The notes beneath the pieces were generated by a model. That model had not been told where the DNA came from and did no database searches. It worked only from the letters and a program-made list of their open reading frames with translations. This document shows positions 1 through 5,606 of a DNA stretch of 5,740 nucleotides, in pieces. Within the stretch, counting starts at the first letter, position 1; each line of letters opens with the position of its first letter. The translations under genes and the position numbers were made by a program. The stretch is from STC-74 sp043756665 (GTDB lineage: Bacteria; Patescibacteriota; Gracilibacteria; BD1-5; UBA2023). The stretch spans positions 1 through 5,740 of the forward strand of contig JAYUQR010000011.1 in assembly GCA_043756665.1 (NCBI GenBank), read 5' to 3'.

Positions 1-86
1 AACCTGGAAAATTTGTAAGAATCCCTATTAGAATGAGACGTTCTAAAAACCAGATTCAATGTCAAGATGAAATGTATGATGTCTAG
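1..86 (+). CDS. Possible C-terminal end of a gene entering from the left
   Basis: The frame beginning at base 3 is open from the window edge to a TAG at 84-86, giving about 27 residues ending in CQDEMYDV. The stretch is basic (PIRMRRSKNQ). The other two forward frames stop within 32 bases. The piece is too short to identify and contains no TGA that would tie it to the local code. It could equally be a chance open stretch, since only two codons are stops here. The 120 bases that follow are AT-rich and I see no gene in them. Confidence 0.3.
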   Translation, partial: PGKFVRIPIRMRRSKNQIQCQDEMYDV

Positions 87-153
87 TGAGCAGTTACAAT
101 TTTTTTCCTTATTTATTTTCGTCATTGTAATACTAATTACTTTATAAAATAAA

Positions 154-181
154 TTGATTTCTAGATGATATAGTATATACT
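154..181 (+). promoter_or_regulatory. Sigma-70-like promoter upstream of the pirin fragment
   Basis: TTGATT (154-159) and TATACT (176-181) are separated by 16 bases in AT-rich DNA. Transcription would start near 188, about 20 bases before the ATG at 208. No clear Shine-Dalgarno sequence precedes that ATG. The promoter may originally have served a full pirin gene and could now transcribe the fragment and perhaps the DUF3800 gene. The call rests on motif match only. Confidence 0.4.
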
Positions 182-207
182 TCATGCATATATAATCAAA
201 AGAAAAA

Positions 208-291
208 ATGCAGAAAAAAATCACACGTCTCGAGCATCCGCGGCAGCATCACATGGTGGGTGATGGATTCCGTGTGGCACAGTACATCTAA
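208..291 (+). pseudogene. Truncated duplicate of the pirin 5' end (27 codons)
   Basis: ATG at 208 opens a 27-codon frame ending in TAA (289-291). Its product matches the first 27 residues of the pirin gene at 1090 at 25 of 27 positions, the differences being Arg-Gln for Cys-Glu at residues 12-13. By hand alignment 73 of 81 bases agree, and five of the eight mismatches are synonymous third-position changes. Similarity starts exactly at the ATG and ends exactly at codon 27, with unrelated flanks on both sides. It is therefore a diverged remnant of a pirin coding sequence, not a fresh copy. All metal-binding motifs are missing, so it cannot be an active pirin. Whether the short peptide is made is unknown. 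Confidence 0.8.
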
Positions 292-317
292 AAGAGTCAA
301 ATACATTCTCAAAGAAA

Positions 318-345
318 TTGATAATTCCTACTTTTTGCATAACAT
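318..345 (+). promoter_or_regulatory. Probable promoter of the DUF3800 gene
   Basis: TTGATA (318-323) and TAACAT (340-345) have a 16-base spacer. The predicted start near 352 leaves a leader of about 25 bases before the ATG at 377. Just before that ATG there is only a weak GGGT, so translation may not depend on a Shine-Dalgarno contact. The site lies between the pirin fragment and the DUF3800 gene, so the latter would have its own promoter. Confidence 0.4.
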
Positions 346-376
346 AGAGCTACTCTAGTATTCATCTTCTGGGTAA

Positions 377-973
377 ATGCAAAAATACTTTCTCTATATC
401 GATGAATCAAAAAGATTTCCAGAAGGCGTATTGATTCTCTGAGGCTTCCTTTCCCAGCACAATAAATCATACTCGAATCATGCGATCGAAGCTTATATTT
501 CTAGCATATGACTCTCGGATATCGGTGAACTCAAAAGTACCTCAAAATATGGTGAATATTTCGTAGCACAAGATGGTATACAGACAATGTATGACGTATG
601 AGTGATAGATACGATTGTCGGTACGTACAGAGAATGATATTACCGTGACTCATATGAGTGATATCGTGATGCTCTCATAGAGCTGATTGGAAGTCTAGGG
701 TTTATGGAAGATCTATCAATAGTATACATAGACTATTTACCCCTTGTATCGAGTCGCAGTGAGCTACAAAAATCTCTCAAAAGAGACATCTCAGCTCACT
801 TTCCCTATGTAAGAAATATTATCCCTGAATCTTCTGAGAGGCAAAGATCTATACAACTGGCAGATCTCATAACAGGAAAGATAAAAGAGTACTATCTATT
901 TCGTGAAAATATCGAACTATTCTCCATTTTCGGAATGATGAAACACTCTATAAAAACAAAAAAAATCCCTTAG
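377..973 (+). CDS. DUF3800 family protein, 198 aa, five UGA-glycine codons
   Basis: Read with UGA as glycine, this is one open frame from ATG 377 to TAG 971-973. TGA encodes Gly22, 45, 75, 87 and 95; the standard code leaves only the last 89 residues. The protein has the DUF3800 layout: N-terminal strand FLYIDES with Asp9-Glu10, a GELK motif at 50-53, a second hydrophobic strand ending in Asp119 (SIVYID), and the C-terminal signature RSIQLADLITG at 157-167 with Asp163. The spaced acidic residues fit the RNase H-like fold proposed for the family, whose biochemical role is not settled. Family members are often found in variable genomic regions. Here the gene lies between a pirin fragment and the intact pirin, which suggests it arrived with a rearrangement. 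Its use of UGA shows it is adapted to this code. The family call is firm; function is unknown. Confidence 0.85.
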
Positions 974-1025
974 CGGTTACTTCATCGTCTGTCCGAAGTG
1001 GCACAGGCTCCATAACATAAGGGAT
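965..1025. repeat. Nested inverted repeat over the DUF3800 stop codon
   Basis: Three successive pairings nest inside one another: ATCCCTTA (965-972) with TAAGGGAT (1018-1025), GTTA (976-979) with TAAC (1013-1016), and CTGT (989-992) with ACAG (1003-1006). The TAG stop lies at the left foot of the outer stem. Read on the minus strand, the outer stem runs into a T-rich tract (complement of the A-run before 965), which resembles an intrinsic terminator. On the plus strand no T-run follows. It could be a 3' mRNA structure, a terminator for an antisense transcript, or an element end. It is visible by eye; no folding energy was calculated. Confidence 0.4.
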
Positions 1026-1089
1026 CTATGTGGAAATTATATCTAAAACCCTAGAGGAAAGCAAATTTTTCTCATAATTATTATTCAAT

Positions 1090-2121
1090 ATGCAAAAAAA
1101 AATCACTCGTCTCGAGCATCCTTGCGAGCATCACATGGTGGGAGATGGATTTCGTGTGGCACAGTACATCCCTGGGTATGGGCGCGAGATGTCGAATGAG
1201 ACATCTCCATTTCTCATGCTCGACTACAATGCTCCGTGGAAACTCGAACCTCAGTGAGGACATAGACCATGAGTGGGATATCATCCACACAGAGGATTCG
1301 AGACCGTCACGATCGTCTACTCGGGTGAGGTCGAACATCAGGATACTGCCGGTCATGGAGGTATTATCTGAGGCGATGAAGTCCAGTGGATGACAGCAGG
1401 TTCAGGACTCCTCCATAATGAATTCATGACAGAACGATTCTCGGCTATGGGAGGGATACAGCACGCCGTCCAGCTCTGGGTGAACCTCCCACGAGAACAC
1501 AAGATGACGACCCCTCGATATCAGGCACTTACACGAGAGAATATCCCTGAAGTCATATTCCAGTGAGGGAAAGTGCGAGTGATAGCAGGTGAATTATCAA
1601 TGAACGATGGACAATGAACTATGAGAAAGCGGAAATGAGCAGCAAAGACTTTTTCTCCTGTGGAGCTCTATGATGTACGGTTTTTTTCTGAGTGAGAAAT
1701 GAAAAAAGCAGATCCTTCATTTCATTCAGAATGACAAAAACCGCAAAAGAGTCGTATTACTTTTACCTTTCCAGAATGATATAATACGATGATCCTCGTC
1801 ACGGAGTGAACTATCATCGCGAATGGAAAAACCCTCGAGAATGGAGATATGCTTCACTTCTCACAGGAAGGAACTGAGGTAGTCCTCGAATATGCTTCTG
1901 GAAGTTTTCAGGGCAAAAACCCCCTTCATCCTCTAACCCCCCACCCTTCGGGTTCCCCCCTTATCAGGGGGGCTTTTGGGAAAGCTCAGGTGCTCGTCAT
2001 GGCAGGAAAACCCCTCGACGAGCCGGTTGCAGCCTATGGACCATTCGTGATGAATACACAAGCTGAGATTATGCAGGCGTTCCAGGATCTCAGAGAGGGG
2101 AAGATGGGAGAGATAAATTAG
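1090..2121 (+). CDS. Pirin family protein (iron-binding bicupin), 343 aa, ten UGA-glycine codons
   Basis: Pirins are two-domain cupins that bind Fe(II). Some act as quercetin 2,3-dioxygenases, and others are redox-sensing or partner-binding proteins. The frame from ATG 1090 to TAG 2119-2121 is continuous once UGA is glycine (residues 56, 61, 94, 159, 176, 183, 202, 215, 230, 240). The N-terminal cupin carries the hallmark YHPHRGFETVT (64-74) and VQWMTAGSGLLHNE (98-111), so the expected ligands His65, His67, His109 and Glu111 are all present. The C-terminal signature PLDEPVAAYGPFVMNT starts at 308. Residues 276-297 are a Pro/Gly-rich insert encoded by a palindromic repeat, placed before the last conserved strand. 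This makes the protein longer than the usual 230-300 aa. The start matches the ATG conserved in the upstream fragment; no Shine-Dalgarno or clear promoter is visible. The gene converges with pcrA. The family is clear; the substrate is not. Confidence 0.95.
1915..1978 (+). repeat. Palindromic GC-rich repeat inserted in frame in pirin
   Basis: A run of C- and G-tracts breaks the base composition of the gene. Its core CCCCCCT (1955-1961) / AGGGGGG (1966-1972) forms a 7-bp stem with a 4-base loop. A smaller stem ACCC/GGGT lies at 1943-1953. The start (AAAAACCCCC) and core resemble both arms of the repeat in pcrA at 3481-3583. It encodes residues 276-297 including Pro-Leu-Ile-Arg-Gly, and has no counterpart in typical pirins as I know them. 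It is most likely a mobile palindromic element tolerated in a surface loop. Confidence 0.75.
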
Positions 2122-2151
2122 ATTTTAGTATTTAGATCTTAGCATTTAGGT
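2117..2151 (+). repeat. Five tandem 7-bp units overlapping the pirin stop codon
   Basis: Five consecutive heptamers read ATTAGAT, TTTAGTA, TTTAGAT, CTTAGCA and TTTAGGT, all fitting the pattern nTTAGnn. The first unit contains the TAG stop of pirin. This looks like decayed simple-sequence DNA. No function is evident; it could reflect slippage, or be the edge of an element. Confidence 0.6.
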
Positions 2152-2166
2152 CAAACGGAGAGGATG

Positions 2167-2195
2167 AGTAATCAGCGACAGTATACAGTAATCAG
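2167..2195 (+). repeat. Direct repeat of 9 bp in the convergent intergenic region
   Basis: AGTAATCAG occurs at 2167-2175 and again at 2187-2195, a 20-base period with partly similar spacers. It lies between the convergent pirin and pcrA stops. I see no convincing intrinsic terminator stem for either gene in 2122-2250, only a short T-run near 2207-2213 without a good hairpin before it. Confidence 0.4.
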
Positions 2196-2250
2196 AGTGG
2201 AATTCTTTTTTGTTATTCTTACGAAACGACGATCTGTATCTATTTTAGAG

Positions 2251-4617
2251 TTACACTTTCTCGATTGGTGCTATTTCGATATTCATTTTTTTTATCCCTG
2301 ACCCCGAGAATGCGATACTAGCAACTGCTTCCTGGATCGAGACGATCGTCCCGATTCCATACTGAGGATGTTTGATCTTGTCACCGATCTGGAAATCTGA
2401 GGCAGAGTTTTTCTTTCCGGATTTTAGGAGTGTATTCACGATTGGCTTCTTCTCAGGAGCGAATCCAGCTCCGAAAGCACTTCCGAAAGATGAAAATCCA
2501 TCACTCCCACCTCCGAATATACTCTTCGCAGTTGTTCGATGTTCCTCGATATGGATATATTCTGCTGGGATTTCTTTCACGAATCGACTCTTCGGATTCG
2601 CTGAATAATTCCCGAAAGTATAGCGTTCATGGGCACGGGAAATGTAGAGTGTCGTCTTGGCACGCGTGATCGCGACATACATGAGACGGCGCTCTTCCTC
2701 GATCGCTGAAGCCTCGAGAAGCGATCTCGAGTGAGGAAAGAGTCCTTCCTCAGCACCCGCGATGAAGACCTGTGGGAACTCGAGTCCCTTCGCGAGGTGT
2801 ATCGTCATGAGGGAAACAGTTCCCATTTGACTCTGTACACCCTCTCCTTCAGGAGAGGGATGGGGTGAGGTATTGTCTCGGTCCTGATCGGTTATGAGGG
2901 CGATATCCTCGAGAAAGAGCGCGAGATTCTCCGGAAAGAGGAGTCCATCATAGCGAGTCGCCATATTCAGGAATTCTTCGACGTTCTCGACCTTTCCTTC
3001 ATACTCGTCTTCGGCATATTCACCCTTGAGATATTCGAGATAGTTCGTCCGCTTGACGATACCATCCATGACCTCCGCGACCGAGGCAGTTCTAGAAAGC
3101 TCACGGAGTGCCTTGTAGACGAAACAAAATGACTGGATTCCCTTCGCTCCGATTCCTGTGAGTGATCCGAGGAGGAAATCATTTTCTGCAAAGTCTGAGA
3201 TATTCAGATGCTCTCGTGAGAGTACTTCGAGAAAGTTTTCGAGTGATTTTTCTCCGATTTTTCGACTCGGGACATTGATGATCCGTTTCAGACTCATGCT
3301 ATCTGTGGGATTGAAGACGAGGCGCATATAGGCAAGGATATCCTTGATTTCTTTGCGTTCATAGAACTTCACTCCTCCGAAGACTCGATAGGGAATATTT
3401 TTGCGAATGAGGGATTCTTCGATGAGGCGGGATTGACCATTGGTTCGGTAGAGGATGGCAAAAGAAGAGTAATCCTTCTGGGGCCCCCTTGTCAAGGGGG
3501 GAAGGGGGGTTTTTGTATCAGTATTTTCGGGAACCAAACCCCCCTGTCCGCCGTTGCGGACATCCCCCCTTGACAGGGGGGCATGCACAAAATCTTTGAT
3601 TTTACTCGCGATAAGTTCCGCCTCGTGCTTCTCATCGAGTCATTCGAGGAGGATGATCTTCTCACCGATAGGATTCTGGGTGAAAAGGGTTTTCTTCATC
3701 TGATTGGTATTATTCTTGATAACACAGTTTGCAGCATCGATAATCGTCTGAGTCGAACGATAGTTCTCATCGAGGATGATGACTTTCGCTTCAGGATAGT
3801 CTTTCTTAAATGAGAGGATATTCGCGATATCAGCCCCACGCCAACTATAGATCCCCTGCCAATCATCCCCGACAACACAGAGATTGCGCGTCGCACTCGC
3901 GAGTATGCGGATGATCTCATACTGGAGGAGATTGGTATCCTGATATTCGTCGACCATGAAATATCGAAATCGTCCATGGAAATATTCGACCACCTCATCG
4001 ATATCGAGGATCTGACGAAAGAGGAGGAGAAGGTCATCGAAATCGAGGGCATTATCTTTTTTGAGTCTGCCCGCATATTCCTGATAGACATCGAGAACAA
4101 CAGATCCGAGATAGCTATCAACCGTTCGTGCATATTCGTTCGGTGAGAGTCACTTCCCTTTCGCACCGGATATCATCCCATGGATACCTCGGGGATTGAA
4201 TTCCTTCTCATCGATATTTCGACCTTTCATGATATCCTTCACGGTACGTATACAGTCATCACTATCATAGATCACGAAGTCTTTCCCATAACCGAGTCGA
4301 TCGATGAACATACGGAGAAAAAATGAAGCCACCGAATGAAATGTCCCGATTGTCGGAAGTCTCGGATTACGAAATGGATTAACCCCATTCATATCGATAC
4401 CGAGTCATTTCCCGATACGTTCTCGCATCTCTCGAGCGGCCTTATTCGTAAATGTGACACAGAAGATCGATCGCGGATCGATCCCACAATCTTCGATCAT
4501 ATGAACTACTCGCGCCGTAACGGTATGAGTCTTTCCTGATCAGGCTCAGGCATTGATCAGGAGGGGTCAGTCGATTGTGAGAACGGCTTCACGTTGTGCG
4601 GGATTGAGTGGTGACAT
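2251..4617 (-). CDS. pcrA: UvrD/PcrA-type superfamily 1 DNA helicase, 788 aa, six UGA-glycine codons
   Basis: This is an ATP-driven 3'-5' helicase of the UvrD/PcrA/Rep group acting in DNA repair and replication. One frame runs from ATG 4617 to TAA 2251-2253 with TGA at residues 17, 24, 26, 71, 156 and 326. Gly24 and Gly26 lie in Walker A (AGAGSGKT, 23-30). Further motifs are TFTNKAAREM (55-64), Walker B VDEYQDTN (222-229), VVGDDWQGIYSWRGA (248-262), LDENYRST (282-289), LMTIHLAKGLEF (603-614) and the arginine-finger region RRLMYVAITRA (643-653). The C-terminal GDKIKHPQYGIGT...APIEKV matches the PcrA Tudor-like domain, which binds RNA polymerase in characterised homologues; this favours PcrA over Rep. 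Two repeat-derived inserts (about 346-380 and 583-594) lie in expected loops. No Shine-Dalgarno sequence or clear promoter precedes the start. The start is supported by Walker A spacing. Length is near the family norm once the inserts are subtracted. Confidence 0.97.
2836..2871 (-). repeat. Second palindromic repeat family, in frame in pcrA
   Basis: CCTCTCCT (2841-2848) and AGGAGAGG (2851-2858) form a perfect 8-bp stem with a 2-base loop, flanked by ACACC on one side and GGGATGGGGTGAGG on the other. In the gene it encodes SPHPSPEGEG (584-593), just before the conserved LMTIHLAKGLEF motif, where homologues have a variable acidic loop. Sequences of the form CCTCACCCC..CCCTCTCC are familiar to me as dispersed repeats in many bacterial genomes; I could not search for this. 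It differs from the C6/G6 family at 1915 and 3481. Confidence 0.65.
3481..3583 (-). repeat. Composite palindromic repeat (two inverted arms) in frame in pcrA
   Basis: Three hairpins follow each other: CCCCCTT/AAGGGGG (3484-3500), GTCCGC/GCGGAC (3546-3561, CGTT loop) and CCCCCCT/AGGGGGG (3564-3581). In addition, GGGGGGTTT (3504-3512) can pair with AAACCCCCC (3536-3544), so the two outer units face each other in opposite orientation around an AT-rich centre. Each arm has the plan AAACCCCCC followed by a C-tract/G-tract palindrome, as in the pirin repeat. The block encodes about residues 346-380, between IASKIKDF and the conserved SSFAILYRTN, where homologues have a short loop. The frame is kept and the block holds no stop in the reading frame. 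Confidence 0.75.
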
Positions 4618-4626
4618 GAGAAAAAT

Positions 4627-4654
4627 TTGCAATTAAGAAGGAAAGAGATACAAT
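4627..4654 (+). promoter_or_regulatory. Promoter of the small RNA candidate
   Basis: TTGCAA (4627-4632) and TACAAT (4649-4654) are separated by 16 bases. The predicted start is near 4661. The promoter points away from pcrA, whose start codon lies at 4617, and towards a hairpin-rich stretch ending in an intrinsic terminator at 4761-4789. Confidence 0.5.
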
Positions 4655-4660
4655 CATTGG

Positions 4661-4789
4661 TAATGTCTCTTGAAGACACGTTTCTCTGGATGGGGCTTAC
4701 GTGAAATAATATCCGAAAGGAGTCGTAAGTATAAGCCAGTAAGCGAAATACGGGAGTGTCGGCTATATGCTGATAGCCTGTATTTTTTT
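4661..4789 (+). ncRNA. Unidentified structured small RNA candidate, about 129 nt
   Basis: The stretch has its own promoter and intrinsic terminator, no convincing ORF, and several complementary segments. TGTCT (4664-4668) pairs with AGACA (4674-4678). GACAC (4675-4679) can instead pair with GTGTC (4756-4760), closing the whole molecule. CTTACG (4696-4701) pairs with CGTAAG (4724-4729), enclosing TCC-GAAA-GGA with a GNRA-type loop; GGCTTA (4694-4699) can alternatively pair with TAAGCC (4732-4737). The competing pairings could let it switch shape. I compared it by eye with tRNA, tmRNA, SRP RNA, 6S, RNase P and common riboswitch cores (c-di-GMP, glycine, SAM, TPP) and found no match. No gene follows on the same strand, so it is not an ordinary mRNA leader. 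It ends two bases into the 3' end of the convergent ORF. Confidence 0.5.
4761..4789 (+). terminator. Intrinsic terminator of the small RNA candidate
   Basis: GGCTAT (4761-4766) pairs with ATAGCC (4773-4778) over a six-base loop. After TGTA comes a run of seven T (4783-4789). No T-run follows the hairpin on the opposite strand, so it acts for plus-strand transcripts only. Confidence 0.65.
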
Positions 4790-5156
4790 ATGTTTTCTCA
4801 AAGGTAGAAATAAGGAATAAAATTCGATCTTTTCAGAGAAGTTCTTCCCTAATATGAGCAGCACATATAGATCCATCAGTACATACCCCAACTATTTCCC
4901 ATTCATAAGGCCCATGTTGTCTCACATCTTCCGATGAGGCATTTTTTACGAGTTCTATACATGGAAAGAAGCAAGAAAACCGAGATGATTTATCTCGGCG
5001 TCATTCCTGGGCTATTAGATATTTTTCGAGAAATATAGGACGTTTCTTCTCCGTAAAGAATGAGAATATTTTTTTGTATTTTCATAGAAACAGTAAAATT
5101 TCTTTTTTATTTGCATGATTTGGTAATCTTGACGGAATTTTCTTGATTTTTCTCAT
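4788..5156 (-). CDS. Unknown ORF, 122 aa, in the same frame as the upstream peptidase ORF
   Basis: With UGA as glycine (residues 25, 52 and 108) the frame is open from ATG 5156 to TAA 4788-4790. The N-terminal third is strongly basic (MRKIKKIPSR, KYKK, EKKRP). The C-terminal part, GPYEWEIVGVCTDGSICAAHIREE, looks like an ordinary globular domain, with cysteines at 62, 66, 92 and 98. I do not recognise a family. The frame is the same as that of the upstream peptidase ORF and stays open for 12 codons between that ORF's TAG and this ATG. It may therefore be the second half of one gene split by an amber codon, not a separate gene. A terminator-like hairpin lies inside it. No Shine-Dalgarno is seen at 5156. 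An overlapping 33-codon frame (5015-5116) is probably spurious. Confidence 0.5.
4965..4998 (-). terminator. Terminator-like hairpin inside the unknown ORF
   Basis: On the minus strand CCGAGAT and ATCTCGG (4980-4986 and 4992-4998 on the plus strand) form a 7-bp stem with a 5-base loop, followed by TTTTCTTGCTTC. It lies about 195 bases past the TAG of the peptidase ORF. If active it would end the peptidase transcript, which would argue that the downstream ORF is not fully expressed. Within the ORF it encodes RRDKSSRF. The T-tract is interrupted, so the call is tentative. Confidence 0.3.
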
Positions 5157-5192
5157 GAACGAGAGTATAGAAAAATCCTCGGAAAAGTCGAA

Positions 5193-5606
5193 CTATTCTT
5201 TATCGAAAAGTATCCATTCGACACTTCATGGAATATTCTCCTCAAAACATGCTTGAGGTATTCAACCCATTCTAAAATTCCACGGATTCATCCACCCTTT
5301 ATCCGAGAATATAAGATAGTGTCATATCGGATATTGCTTATTTGGACTTATAAAAATAATAGTTCATACTTTCCTGATATGCGGTACATGATTTTCCTTT
5401 ACGAATTTTTCTGATATGTAGTCGCGATTATTTCGAAAAAGGAGTTCGACAAGTTCACATCAAAAAAGTCCTATAAAGTTCAACTTCTCGATAGAGAGTA
5501 TATCAGAGTTCTCTTCTAACAAATGTTCCTCTGAAGAATTTATAAGATAAGCAAGGCATGCAAGTCCGCATGATGCTGTATATTTTTGAGCGAGAGAAGG
5601 TCTCAT
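5193..5606 (-). CDS. Putative C39/papain-like cysteine peptidase, 137 aa, five UGA-glycine codons
   Basis: The frame from ATG 5606 to TAG 5193-5195 contains TGA at residues 49, 81, 95, 115 and 127. The N-terminus QKYTASCGLACLAYLIN resembles peptidase C39-like proteins: Gln7 lies six residues before Cys13, the spacing of oxyanion glutamine and nucleophile in papain-fold enzymes, and CGLACLA is the typical helix start. GHYLIF supplies His96 (its Gly95 is UGA), and GWMNPWNF puts Asn107 where many relatives have Asp of a DPW motif. The protein lacks the ABC-transporter domains of bacteriocin exporters and has no evident signal peptide, so it would be a stand-alone cytoplasmic domain. ATG 5606 is the first start after an in-frame TAG about ten bases upstream. 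Function and substrate are unknown. The family call is inferred from motifs only. The frame continues past the TAG. Confidence 0.7.

Noticed and set aside
94..130. Inverted repeat TTACAAT / ATTGTAA as a terminator after the left partial ORF
   Set aside because: The loop is 23 bases, the stem is only A/T-rich, and the T-run lies in the loop, not after the stem.
338..1019. 9-bp direct repeat CATAACATA (338-346 and 1011-1019) flanking DUF3800 as a target-site duplication
   Set aside because: One or two 9-bp matches are expected by chance in a segment this long and AT-rich, and no terminal inverted repeats accompany it.
998..1164. GTGGCACAG shared by 998-1006 and both pirin copies (274-282, 1156-1164) as an insertion footprint
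   Set aside because: The match does not extend beyond 9 bases and is not at the edges of the duplicated block.
1081..1393. Open frames on both strands over the start of pirin
   Set aside because: They are shadows of the pirin gene. The pirin frame carries the family motifs HPHRGFETVT and VQWMTAGSG once UGA is glycine.
2117..2151. TTTAG repeats as telomere-like sequence
   Set aside because: Only five degenerate units inside a bacterial gene end; there is no reason to infer a chromosome end.
2372..4539. Plus-strand and alternative minus-strand open frames within the pcrA region
   Set aside because: None has recognisable motifs, whereas a single minus-strand frame holds all the SF1 helicase motifs in order.
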